From: Poriferisodalis sp965215815
GTDB taxonomy: Bacteria; Actinomycetota; Acidimicrobiia; Acidimicrobiales; Poriferisodalaceae
Assembly: GCF_965215815.1 (NCBI RefSeq)
Contig: NZ_CBDCEO010000013.1
Coordinates: 2,108,001-2,172,000, forward strand
DNA: 64,000 nt
Direction of reading: 5' to 3'
Made by a program: the position numbers and the translations under genes. Under the pieces are notes generated by a model. The model was not told where the DNA came from and did not search any database. It saw only the letters and a list, made by a program, of their open reading frames with translations. Numbering within the stretch: the first letter of the stretch is position 1; each line of letters starts with the position of its first letter. Of this stretch, positions 52,094-62,026 are shown one piece after another.

Positions 52094-52468
52094 CTAATGC
52101 GAGGCGGCAGTCGAGCTGGACTTGCGCATGCGCAAGTAGCTGATGGTGATCGGCACTGTCAGGCACACGAGGATCACAAAGTTGACGCGTCCGTTGATGC
52201 CCGGCGGGTACACCGGCTCCACGAGGTAGTGCGAGATGAAGCCCGTCTCATAGGGCTCCTGCTCAGCGTGGCGCAGGAACCACTTCTCCCACACGGTCAG
52301 CGGGCAGTCCGAGCCGGTGATGTTGACGACGCCCGCTACGCCAATTGCTCCAAGGTGCCACTTCGTGAGCTTGGGCCAGCGCCGAGCCATGAACCCGCCC
52401 ACCAGCAAGAACACGATGTAGCCCAGGTGAGACGCGGCCACGAGGCGCGCCAGCCCGACACCGACCAT
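52094..52468 (-). CDS. DUF2784 membrane protein
   Basis: 124 residues from ATG 52468 (MVGVGLARLVAASHLG); the open frame continues upstream without coding character. Helices at about 5-25, 35-50 and 95-115 surround the conserved segment 'NITGSDCPLTVWEKWFLR', which identifies DUF2784. Four-helix small membrane protein of unknown role, common in actinobacteria. Confidence 0.8.
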   Translation of the reverse strand: MVGVGLARLVAASHLGYIVFLLVGGFMARRWPKLTKWHLGAIGVAGVVNITGSDCPLTVWEKWFLRHAEQEPYETGFISHYLVEPVYPPGINGRVNFVILVCLTVPITISYLRMRKSSSTAASH

Positions 52469-52563
52469 CGCCGCGACGCTACTGGCGCATGCTCTCGCTC
52501 CTCGTAGCTGGCTGAAGCAGCGTCGGTGAGTGCGGTCGGGGCGCGAGAAGGCAGACTTACCGA

Positions 52564-53874
52564 ATGGGCACGGCGATGATGACCGACCTGTACGAGCTGA
52601 CCATGCTCGATGCGGCTTTGCAGTCGGGGGTCGCGTCACGGCGCGCGTGCTTCGAAGTATTCGCCCGGCGACTGCCGCCAGGCCGTGGCTACGGCGTCGT
52701 GGCGGGGCCGGGGCGCCTGGCCAAGCTGCTGGCCGACTACCGATTCGAGGCCGAAGATCTGGAGTACTTGGCGGGCCTCGGCCGGTTCAGTGACGGCTTG
52801 CTCAAACACCTCGCCACGTTCCGCTTCGACGGCGACGTCTGGAGCTACCGCGAGGGCGACTTCTACGTGCCCGGCAGCCCGGTGCTGCGGGTGGACGCCT
52901 CGTTCGGCGCTGCGTTGCTGGTCGAGACGCTGGTGCTGTCGGTGCTGAATCACGACTGCGCTGTGGCCTCGGCGGCGGCCCGCATGCACGATGCAGCGGT
53001 TGGACGTCACCTCATCGAGATGGGCGGCCGCCGCACGCACGAGCTGGCGGCGGTCGCAGCTGCACGCGCCGCGTGGCTGGTCGGCTTCGACGCGACCTCC
53101 AATCTGCTGGCCGGCACGCAATACGGGATCCCGACCGCTGGCACGGCGGCGCACGCCTTCACGCTGGCGCACCACGACGAGGAAGCCGCATTCGATGCGC
53201 AGATGCGCGCTCACGGACTCGAGACAACGCTGCTCATCGACACCTATGACCTGCGCACAGGCCTGGAGCGTGGTCTGGCTGCCGCGAAACGGCTCGGCGG
53301 GGTGCCCGGCGCAGTCCGCATCGACTCGGGTGACCTGACAGTGGAAGTGCCGCGAGTCCGGCACTGGCTCGACGATGCAGGTGCCGAAGCGACCCGCATC
53401 GTGGTCTCGGGTGACCTGGACGAATACCGCATCGCCGACCTGGCGGATCTGGCGGTTGACGGCTACGGCGTAGGCACTCAGCTCGTGGTGGGTTCTGGAC
53501 ACGCGACCGCTGGCATGGTGTACAAGGCGGTCGCCATTGCTCGGCACTCGGGCAGGTTCGAACCGGTCGTACCGGTGCACAAGGAATCAGAGGGCAAGGC
53601 CACCCGCGGCGGGGTAGTGCGGCCGTACCGCGTGCTGCAGGACGGCATTGCGACGGCCGAGGTACTGGTCGAGCGTGACCGTCCGGGCCCGGCCGACAGC
53701 CGTCCCTTGCATGTGCCGCTCGTGCGGGATGGGCGGGCTGTCTATCCCTACTCGCTCAAACGGGACCGGCCATTCCACCAGCGAGTCCGCGCCGAATTGC
53801 CCCCATCGATGCGGAGCCTCGACGGCGCTCCGGCCTTCGAGGCCCAAGTCGCGCCTGAATCCAGCTTGAACTAG
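52564..53874 (+). CDS. pncB: nicotinate phosphoribosyltransferase
   Basis: 436 residues starting MGTAMMTDLYELTM, the typical N-terminus. 'GTQYGIPTAGTAAHAFTLA' contains the phosphohistidine region, 'VRIDSGDLTVEVPRVRHWL' the substrate loop and 'YGVGTQLVVGSGHATAGMV' the PRPP-related block. It makes nicotinate mononucleotide for NAD salvage. Its TAG stop shares bases with the stop of the convergent peroxiredoxin gene (CTAG). Confidence 0.93.
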   Translation: MGTAMMTDLYELTMLDAALQSGVASRRACFEVFARRLPPGRGYGVVAGPGRLAKLLADYRFEAEDLEYLAGLGRFSDGLLKHLATFRFDGDVWSYREGDFYVPGSPVLRVDASFGAALLVETLVLSVLNHDCAVASAAARMHDAAVGRHLIEMGGRRTHELAAVAAARAAWLVGFDATSNLLAGTQYGIPTAGTAAHAFTLAHHDEEAAFDAQMRAHGLETTLLIDTYDLRTGLERGLAAAKRLGGVPGAVRIDSGDLTVEVPRVRHWLDDAGAEATRIVVSGDLDEYRIADLADLAVDGYGVGTQLVVGSGHATAGMVYKAVAIARHSGRFEPVVPVHKESEGKATRGGVVRPYRVLQDGIATAEVLVERDRPGPADSRPLHVPLVRDGRAVYPYSLKRDRPFHQRVRAELPPSMRSLDGAPAFEAQVAPESSLN

Positions 53875-54533
53875 GTGCCCGGCTGGCGCACCAGGCGCAG
53901 ATATGGCAGCGGTGCCTCCCAGCCGTCGGGGTACTTCTCGGCGGCGGCTTCGTTCGATACAGCGGGAACGATGATGACGTTGTCGCCCTGCTGCCAATTG
54001 GCAGGCGTAGCCACCTGCTCGGCAGCAGTGAGCTGGCACGAATCCAGCAGACGCAGGATCTCAGCGAAGTTGCGACCGGTCGTCATCGGGTAGGTGAGCG
54101 ACGCCTTGATCTTCTTGTCCGGACCGATGATGAACACCGTGCGAGCCGTCGCGTTGTCGGCAGCCGTGCGGCCCTTGGAGGTATCGCCGGAATCGGCGGG
54201 AAGCATGTCATAGAGCTTCACCACATTGAGCTCGGGATCGCCGATCAGCGGGTAGTTGACCTCGTGGCCGGTGGCCGATGCGATGTCGGCCTTCCAACCC
54301 TGGTGATCGCTCACACCGTCAACGCTGATGCCGATGATCTTGCAGCTGCGTGCGGCGAAGTCGTCCTTGAGGCCGGCGACGGCGCCCAACTCGGTTGTGC
54401 ACACCGGGGTGAAGTCCTTCGGGTGGGAGAAGAGCAGCGCCCATCCATCGCCGATCCAGTCGTGGAATGTGATCTCGCCTTCGGTGGTGCTGGCGGTGAA
54501 ATCAGGAGCAGTGTCATTGAGGCGCAGTGCCAT
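53871..54533 (-). CDS. 1-Cys peroxiredoxin (Prx6-like)
   Basis: 220 residues from ATG 54533 (MALRLNDTAPDFTASTT). 'HPKDFTPVCTTELGAVAGL' has the peroxidatic Cys, with Thr and Arg partners in the fold. The long C-terminal arm 'NWQQGDNVIIVPAVSNEAA' to 'GWEAPLPYLRLVRQP' marks the Prx6 branch. It reduces peroxides in the cytoplasm, probably using mycothiol or another small thiol. Confidence 0.92.
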   Translation of the reverse strand: MALRLNDTAPDFTASTTEGEITFHDWIGDGWALLFSHPKDFTPVCTTELGAVAGLKDDFAARSCKIIGISVDGVSDHQGWKADIASATGHEVNYPLIGDPELNVVKLYDMLPADSGDTSKGRTAADNATARTVFIIGPDKKIKASLTYPMTTGRNFAEILRLLDSCQLTAAEQVATPANWQQGDNVIIVPAVSNEAAAEKYPDGWEAPLPYLRLVRQPGT

Positions 54534-54674
54534 GTTTTTCCTCCGGCAAAAGGCGTGCCTCCGACGGCACGAACCGTTGGGCACAGGTTAGCTGGCTTAG
54601 GCGACAAATCCGACCTGATTAGTCAGGAATTCATCGGGCGACCAGTCGGCTCACGGCGATGGGTGTGCTTCCGC

Positions 54675-55796
54675 TCAGCAGCAGTCCCGTATCGGGGTGC
54701 CGTCGGCGTGGTGGTAATGAACTGTGGGTCGTTCGTTGAGCGCCCGGTCGCCGGTCGGCGCTTGCGTCGTCGTGAAGACTCCGGCGGCCGCGCCCAGTTC
54801 CAGTGCGCGTTCCACGTCCACGACTCGGGGCCCGCACCGCCGCACCTCCGCAGATGCAACGTCATCGGCGTCGATCGTGTGCTCCCGATCGCCGTCGAGC
54901 GACAGGACGGTCGGACCCCGAAGCTCCACCGGAACTCCCAGGGGGACCTCACGATGGTCGAGCACAGAAACCGTGCGGTACAACCCGGGTGCCAGCGCCA
55001 CGCGCATCGGCTGTCCACCTGGACCGCACTCCACCAGCACACCTGCGTCTTCGTCAAATGAACAGGGCCGCAGAAGCCCCGCGAGCGAGCTGAGCCCGAT
55101 GCTCGCAGGGTGGGCACGCGACACCAGCACCTGCCGTATCAGCGCTCCGTCGGCGGGCATCCGGTTGCCGACGAAGTCGTCGGCCAGCGTCACAGCGTCA
55201 ATGAGCGCGATGTCTGTTGCGCCCCCCGCAAGCCGGACGCAGATCAGCTTCGCGCGCGGAGCGCACAACGCTGGGTCCACGGCGCCGCTGGCCAAAAGGC
55301 CAGCGGCGGCACCGGCGACAGTCGGCTCAGTGAGGCTGGGGAACACGTTGTTCGTGCCGGTGGACATGGGCACCAACGTGGCTTCGGGCCACACCCCAGA
55401 GATCGTGCGGTTCGTGCCGTCGCCGCCCAGCGTTATGAGCACGCTGACGTTGCGGGCTCGCATTGCCTCGACGGCACGCACCGTGTCGGCCGGCGACACT
55501 GTCGCCCCTACGTCGACGATCTCGATCTCGGCGTTGATGCGCAAGTCGGTGAGCGCTCCGGTGGCGATCCCAAATGGCTCTGCCATGGCCACAATGCGCG
55601 TGGCCCCGGCCGTCACCGCGCCGATCACCGCTCGGGCGATGCGGTTGCGCTTGTCCTCGGTGGTGGACACCGCACCGCGCGCCGCTACTCGGCGCACGTC
55701 GCGCCCCGAGACGGGGTTCGCGATGATCCCGATGGTGCCGTCAGCCGAGCCGCGGCCATCGCGGCGGTCGCTCAGTTTCGAAACCGGTCCTGCCAT
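54675..55796 (-). CDS. ATP-NAD kinase-like protein (AcoX family)
   Basis: 373 residues. 'GIIANPVSGRDVRRVAARGA' and 'VLITLGGDGTNRTISGVWP' carry the G-G-D-G-T motif of the NAD kinase superfamily, and 'STGTNNVFPSLTEPTVAGAA' the second substrate motif. Members named AcoX sit in acetoin loci, but the exact reaction is not settled. No acetoin genes are nearby. The C-terminus ends in a Cys pair. Confidence 0.82.
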   Translation of the reverse strand: MAGPVSKLSDRRDGRGSADGTIGIIANPVSGRDVRRVAARGAVSTTEDKRNRIARAVIGAVTAGATRIVAMAEPFGIATGALTDLRINAEIEIVDVGATVSPADTVRAVEAMRARNVSVLITLGGDGTNRTISGVWPEATLVPMSTGTNNVFPSLTEPTVAGAAAGLLASGAVDPALCAPRAKLICVRLAGGATDIALIDAVTLADDFVGNRMPADGALIRQVLVSRAHPASIGLSSLAGLLRPCSFDEDAGVLVECGPGGQPMRVALAPGLYRTVSVLDHREVPLGVPVELRGPTVLSLDGDREHTIDADDVASAEVRRCGPRVVDVERALELGAAAGVFTTTQAPTGDRALNERPTVHYHHADGTPIRDCC

Positions 55797-55865
55797 CGTC
55801 CGCCGACGCTAACCACCCTCGTCGCCTGAGCGCCGCGCGGCGCTCCGAACTGTTGTACTTGGGTC

Positions 55866-56708
55866 ATGGCCGGTGGAATCGAGAATGAGAGCCACAGTCC
55901 ACCCGGACCGCGCACGTGGTCGCCCGCAGCACTGACCATCGCGGGTGCAGATTCCTCCGGCGGTGCGGGCCTCGCGGCCGATCTGCGGGCGTTCGCGGCG
56001 TCGGGCGTGCACGGAGCGTTCGCCTTGACACTGGTCTCGGCACAGAACACCACAGAGATTCGAGCGGTACAGCCCGTCGATGCCGAGTTGGTGGCGGCGC
56101 AGATTCACGCAGTGCTCGACGACATGCCGATAGCGGCGTCCAAGACGGGCCTCTTGCTCACTGCCGAGACGATCGCGGTCGTGGCATCAATCGCTGCCCG
56201 CCGTCTCCCCCAATTGGTGGTGGATCCGGTGCTCGTCAATGGGGCCGGTGAGCCGATGCTCACCCCCGATGCTGAACGATCGGTGGCAACTCGGCTCCTG
56301 CCGTGCGCTCGCGTCGTAACACCCAACCATCTCGAGGCGGGACGGTTGGTGGGAAGAGATCTTCCCGGCGAGCCCGAGGCGTGGATCGAAGCGGCCCATG
56401 AGCTCGCGGCTGCGGGTCCCGAGGCCGTCATCGTCACCGGCGGCCGTCTCCGAGGTGGGGCCACCGTCACCGACGTTGTGGTCCTCAACGGCAGGGTCCG
56501 GCTGCTGTCGGCCCCGCGTATCGAGACCCGCAATGTCCGAGGGTCGGGCGACATCTTCTCGGCCGCAATCTGCGCTGAGCTGGCGAAGGGCACTGACCTT
56601 GATTCAGCTATCGATCGCGCTCACACCCTGACAACACGCGCTATTGCAGCTTCAGCGACTCGCCAGCTCGGCGGCGGCCAAGGACCTGTCGACCCGTTCG
56701 CTGTGTGA
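55866..56708 (+). CDS. thiD: hydroxymethylpyrimidine (phosphate) kinase
   Basis: 280 residues. 'ALTIAGADSSGGAGLAADL' is the substrate motif, 'VVDPVLVNGAGEPMLTPDA' the central block, 'RVVTPNHLEAGRLVGRDLP' follows, and 'ETRNVRGSGDIFSAAICAEL' holds the catalytic Asp and anion hole. It phosphorylates HMP and HMP-P in thiamine synthesis. In the usual G-T-G-C motif the sequence is R-G-S-G-D, a mild variant. No other thiamine gene is adjacent. Confidence 0.9.
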   Translation: MAGGIENESHSPPGPRTWSPAALTIAGADSSGGAGLAADLRAFAASGVHGAFALTLVSAQNTTEIRAVQPVDAELVAAQIHAVLDDMPIAASKTGLLLTAETIAVVASIAARRLPQLVVDPVLVNGAGEPMLTPDAERSVATRLLPCARVVTPNHLEAGRLVGRDLPGEPEAWIEAAHELAAAGPEAVIVTGGRLRGGATVTDVVVLNGRVRLLSAPRIETRNVRGSGDIFSAAICAELAKGTDLDSAIDRAHTLTTRAIAASATRQLGGGQGPVDPFAV

Positions 56709-56815
56709 GGCCGGACCGGTTCGGACCCATCTGCGTACACTGCGAACGCTGTTCGTGACGCCGTTCTTGAGCTCGTCTCAGCGGCGGCGAGGCCGCACAC
56801 CCCAGGAGGCACCCG

Positions 56816-58459
<1,644 letters not shown>

Positions 58460-58596
58460 TCGGCGTCTTGCCTGGGGTGCGGCGAGAGGCATCGCAGATG
58501 TTGGTGGTGACCTGCGGTTGCGCCGCTTGTGCGAAGTGCAGGCCGTTCGGCAGCGGTGGGCTAGTGTCCCGTCATTCCTACCCGGAGGCCGGCACA

Positions 58597-59166
58597 TTGA
58601 CCAGACCGTCCGCGCCGGAGACAGCCTGCGTGCGCGCACGGACGGTGAGGACCCATCGCACCGGTCGGCTTGCGTGGAGCGCCGTCACGGTGCTGCTGAT
58701 GGCAGTGGTTCTCGGGGCTTGTGGCGGCGGGACCGAGCAGACGCAGGTTGAACGCGAGGTTCAGGCCTACCTACAGAGCGTGGTGGCACCGGCGGCGATT
58801 GCCGACATCTCATGTCCAGCGGACGCGCCTATCAGGCCCGGTTCGACGTTCTTGTGCGACGGCAAGGTCGAGGGCGCGTTCTACGAGGCGCAAGTGACCA
58901 TCATCGACGAGCAGGGCCGCCGCGAAGTCCGACCCAGACAGGCGGTGATGCAGGTGAACGCCACCGAAACCGCTCTTGGTGCCGAAGCGGCGACTGAGCT
59001 GGGATTCAGCGTTCAAGCGGACTGCGGCGATGACCAGTACCTCGTGGTCTCGGTCGGCCATACCTTCTTGTGCACGCTCGAGCGGACCGATACGGAGGCT
59101 GCTCAACACATCGAGGTCGAGGTCCAGAATGAGATCGGCACCATCGTGTGGAGACTGAAGGGCTAG
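58597..59166 (+). CDS. DUF4333-type lipoprotein
   Basis: 189 residues from TTG 58597, chosen because GGAGG stands 8 nt upstream; the longer ATG frame from 58468 adds unconvincing residues. Signal peptide 'LAWSAVTVLLMAVVLGACGG' with the lipid Cys in L-G-A-C. The soluble part has two related halves with 'SCPADAPIRPGSTFLCDG' and 'DCGDDQYLVVSVGHTFLC', the DUF4333 pattern. Surface lipoprotein of unknown function. Confidence 0.75.
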   Translation: MTRPSAPETACVRARTVRTHRTGRLAWSAVTVLLMAVVLGACGGGTEQTQVEREVQAYLQSVVAPAAIADISCPADAPIRPGSTFLCDGKVEGAFYEAQVTIIDEQGRREVRPRQAVMQVNATETALGAEAATELGFSVQADCGDDQYLVVSVGHTFLCTLERTDTEAAQHIEVEVQNEIGTIVWRLKG

Positions 59167-59176
59167 TCGCTGCGGT

Positions 59177-59314
59177 ATGCCACGAAATCGATACGACTCC
59201 GCAGGCAACTTGCGCCCGCTCCACCAACGCAGCCCCGGCGTGTGGTGGACAGCGGTCCTGGTCGTCGCGGCGATGCTGCTGACCGGGTTCGCAGCAATCG
59301 CCTCCGTGCTCTAG
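59177..59314 (+). CDS. 45-residue membrane protein
   Basis: ATG 59177 to TAG 59312-59314. The protein reads MPRNRYDSAGNLRPLHQRS and then one membrane helix 'WWTAVLVVAAMLLTGFAAI'. It starts 10 bp after the lipoprotein stop on the same strand. A Shine-Dalgarno-like element is weak. Positive charges before the helix suggest the N-terminus stays inside. Confidence 0.55.
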   Translation: MPRNRYDSAGNLRPLHQRSPGVWWTAVLVVAAMLLTGFAAIASVL

Positions 59315-59342
59315 TCAGCCGCGCACATCCACAGACGCGGCG

Positions 59343-60341
59343 TCAGCCGCGCACATCTACAACAGTTCGGCCCTGCACCTCACCGCCCAGGATCTTCGGC
59401 CCGAGCGCCGCCAGGTCGCCGAGACCCACAGTCGTTGCCATGGACGCCAGCAGATCCCGGTCGACCAGCTCGTCCAGTCGCTCCCACGCCGCTGCGCGTG
59501 GTTCGAAGGGACACATGACCGAATCGATGCCAAGCAGGTTGACACCGCGCAGCAAGAACGGGATGACGGTCGTGTCCAGCCCATTGCCGCCGGCGAGGCC
59601 GCATGCTGCCACGCTTGACCCGTAGGACATCTGTGTCAGAACGTTCGCCAGCGTCGTCCCGCCGACGGCGTCCACGCAGCCGCCGAACCGCTCGCCTCCG
59701 AGCGGCCGCTGGGGCAGCTCTGACAGCTCCGCCCGGTCGATGATCTCGGTGGCACCAAGGCTTCGCAGGTAGTCGGCGGTCTGCGGCCGGCCGGTCGAGG
59801 CGGCGACTTGGTGGCCGGCGGCCGACAACAGGTGCACCGCAACGCTGCCGACCCCGCCGGCAGCGCCCGTCACGAGCACCGGACCCGATCCGATGCCGTG
59901 GTCCTCCAGCGCCTGGGCGGCCAGCATCGAGGTGAATCCGGCTGTGCCGATCGTCATGGCGTCGAAGGTCGACAGCCCTTCGGGCAGGCGGACCAGCCAG
60001 TCGGCATTGACGCGTGCGCGCTCCGCGTACCCGCCCCAATGCGTCTCGCCAACGCGCCAGCCGGTCAGCACGACGCGGTCGCCGGCAGCGAAACGGGCAT
60101 CCTCGGACAATTCCACGACGCCGGCGAAGTCGATACCTGGCACATGGGGATAATTGCGAACCAGCCGGCCGATCCCTCCCAGGATCATCCCGTCCTTGTA
60201 GTTGAGGGTGCTGTATTCGACTGCGACCGTGACGTTGCCGTCCGGCAGTTGGCCGTCGTCGATCTGGGCCAGTTCGGCCGTAACTGCCTTCGATCCATTT
60301 GGGCGGTCCTGCTCTTTGAGCATCAATACGCGGAATGCCAT
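59343..60341 (-). CDS. YhdH/AcuI-type quinone oxidoreductase (acryloyl-CoA reductase-like)
   Basis: 332 residues. 'VAVEYSTLNYKDGMILGG' and 'VPGIDFAGVVELSED' are the MDR N-terminal blocks, 'VLVTGAAGGVGSVAVHLLS' the NADPH-binding loop, and 'ASTGRPQTADYLRSLGATE' the YhdH/AcuI hallmark. No zinc ligands. These enzymes reduce acryloyl-CoA or related enones. AGGUCC and GGAGGTCC lie upstream of the ATG. It is divergent from the NfuA-like gene. Confidence 0.9.
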   Translation of the reverse strand: MAFRVLMLKEQDRPNGSKAVTAELAQIDDGQLPDGNVTVAVEYSTLNYKDGMILGGIGRLVRNYPHVPGIDFAGVVELSEDARFAAGDRVVLTGWRVGETHWGGYAERARVNADWLVRLPEGLSTFDAMTIGTAGFTSMLAAQALEDHGIGSGPVLVTGAAGGVGSVAVHLLSAAGHQVAASTGRPQTADYLRSLGATEIIDRAELSELPQRPLGGERFGGCVDAVGGTTLANVLTQMSYGSSVAACGLAGGNGLDTTVIPFLLRGVNLLGIDSVMCPFEPRAAAWERLDELVDRDLLASMATTVGLGDLAALGPKILGGEVQGRTVVDVRG

Positions 60342-60422
60342 GGAGGTCCCCTCGTCGACGTGGCGTCCTCGGAGTGAGAAGCCCAGCGAATCTGCGGGAC
60401 ATTACCGCCGGGGGTTCGGCGC

Positions 60423-60456
60423 CACCGTTCGAAGCCGGCCTCGTACTCGAACGGTG
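60423..60456. promoter_or_regulatory. 10-bp inverted repeat before the NfuA-like gene
   Basis: CACCGTTCGA (60423-60432) and TCGAACGGTG (60447-60456) are perfect inverted repeats separated by 14 bp, ending 19 bp before the ATG at 60476 in the divergent region. Dyad spacing of 24 bp centre to centre fits a dimeric regulator on DNA. It could also form a leader hairpin. Confidence 0.5.
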
Positions 60457-60475
60457 CCGTCAGTAGGCTGACCGC

Positions 60476-61123
60476 ATGGCCCTGAGCGACACCATTCGCG
60501 AATCGATGATGGAGACGCGACGCGAGACCTTCGACGTCGCGCCGGCCGCGCTCTCCAAGGTGATCGAGCTACGCAACAGTGAGGTCGACGGCGACCAGTT
60601 GGCGCTTCGCATCGAGGTGACGGGCGCTCAAGGCGTCGACTACACCTACGACCTCGCCTTCGAGCTGCTGGCCGAGGCCGACGCTTCCGACGTGCCTTTC
60701 GCGGTTGGGAACGGTTTGACGGTGTTGATTCCCGATCGCGACGTTGTCAAGCTCGACGGCGCCTCGCTGGACCTGCCGTCCAACTCCAACCAGCCGGGCT
60801 TGGTGCTGCGCAACCCGAACCGTCCGGACCTCGGACCCAACGCTGCGCTCGACCTCGACGGCACCGTCGAAGACAACGTCCGCGAGGTGTTGACGAAGCG
60901 CATCAACCCCTCCATTGCGGCCCACGGCGGCTTCGCCGAACTGGTGACTGTCGAGGGGGACACGGTGGTTGTGAAGCTGGGAGGCGGCTGCCAGGGATGC
61001 GGCATGGCCAACGCCACCGTCACCGCCGGCATCGAGAAGACGCTGCGTGAGCTGATCCCCGACATCGAGCGGGTGGTCGACCTCACCGATCACGCTTCGG
61101 GCGAGAACCCCTACTTCACCTAG
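60476..61123 (+). CDS. NfuA-like Fe-S carrier protein
   Basis: 215 residues. The N-terminal part (about 20-120) resembles an A-type/HesB fold without its Cys set ('LALRIEVTGAQGVDYTYDL'); the C-terminal NifU domain has 'GGFAELVTVEGDTVVVKLGG', split here at V, and the cluster motif 'GGGCQGCGMANATV' (C-x-x-C). Such proteins hand 4Fe-4S clusters to client enzymes. The first 15 residues before 'ETRRETFDVAP' may be dispensable. Confidence 0.88.
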   Translation: MALSDTIRESMMETRRETFDVAPAALSKVIELRNSEVDGDQLALRIEVTGAQGVDYTYDLAFELLAEADASDVPFAVGNGLTVLIPDRDVVKLDGASLDLPSNSNQPGLVLRNPNRPDLGPNAALDLDGTVEDNVREVLTKRINPSIAAHGGFAELVTVEGDTVVVKLGGGCQGCGMANATVTAGIEKTLRELIPDIERVVDLTDHASGENPYFT

Positions 61124-61163
61124 GCCTCCAAGAGCGGCCCTTCGAGCGCTGGAGGCAGGTGCT

Positions 61164-61898
61164 GTGGGCGTGATTCTCACCGATCAGGGCGAGATCGAAG
61201 CGCCGGCGCGCGCGATGGTCATCGTGGCGCATCCCGATGACATCGACTTCGGGATGGCAGGAACCGTGGCAGCGCTGACGGCCGTCGGATGTCACGTGGC
61301 CTACTGCCTGGCGACCAGTGGGGACGCTGGCGGTGACGATCTCGAACACACATCCGAAGAACTGGCAGCGCTGCGGCAGGCCGAGCAGACCGCTGCCGCT
61401 GCGCGTGTTGGCGTCAGCGAGCTCCATTGGCTGGGGCACCCCGACGGCATGGTGGTGGCCGACCTCGGACTGCGGCGCGACATCGCGCGGGTGATCCGCA
61501 TAGTCCGGCCCGACGTCGTGATCTGCCAGACGACGATTCCGGACTGGGACCGTATCTACATCTCGCATCCGGACCATTTGGCGACCGCTACGGCGGCGCT
61601 GGCTGCGGTCTACCCCGATTCCCGTAACCCTCGCACGTTTCCCGAGTTGCTCGACGAAGGCCACCAGCCCCACACCGTGGAAGAGCTGTGGCTGATCGGC
61701 ACTGAGCCCAATCGCTACATCGATATCACCGACACGTTCGACGCCAAGGTGGCAGCGCTGCGCGAGCATCGCAGCCAGACCGAGCACATGGAGAACCTCG
61801 ACGGACGCCTGCGCGAGTGGAGCACCGAGACCGCTCGCTCCGGTGGGTTCGCGGACGGCCGTCTCGCCGAGGCGTTCAGGGTTGTTCCCGCCGCGTAG
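61164..61898 (+). CDS. PIG-L family deacetylase (MshB/Mca-like)
   Basis: 244 residues from GTG 61164. 'VIVAHPDDIDFGMAGTV' carries the A-H-P-D-D zinc motif, and 'YISHPDHLATATAALAAV' the second His. Family enzymes deacetylate GlcNAc-inositol (MshB), cleave mycothiol conjugates (Mca) or act on related sugars. With mshC in the window a mycothiol role is likely, but MshB and Mca cannot be separated by eye. Confidence 0.82.
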   Translation: MGVILTDQGEIEAPARAMVIVAHPDDIDFGMAGTVAALTAVGCHVAYCLATSGDAGGDDLEHTSEELAALRQAEQTAAAARVGVSELHWLGHPDGMVVADLGLRRDIARVIRIVRPDVVICQTTIPDWDRIYISHPDHLATATAALAAVYPDSRNPRTFPELLDEGHQPHTVEELWLIGTEPNRYIDITDTFDAKVAALREHRSQTEHMENLDGRLREWSTETARSGGFADGRLAEAFRVVPAA

Positions 61899-62026
61899 CA
61901 CGGCGCGCGGCATGCTGCGTTCCGCTGAGCGAGATTCGGCGCAGTCGTCTGCCAACTGGGCAAGCACCGGCCGCATGCCGAACGAGACGCGTTTTCATGT
62001 GACATGCAGTCGCTACGTTCTGCGCC

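Noticed and set aside
52468..52639. Longer N-terminus for the DUF2784 protein
   Set aside because: The extension is Arg/Pro/Ser-rich shadow coding without similarity to the family and would run close to the divergent pncB promoter.
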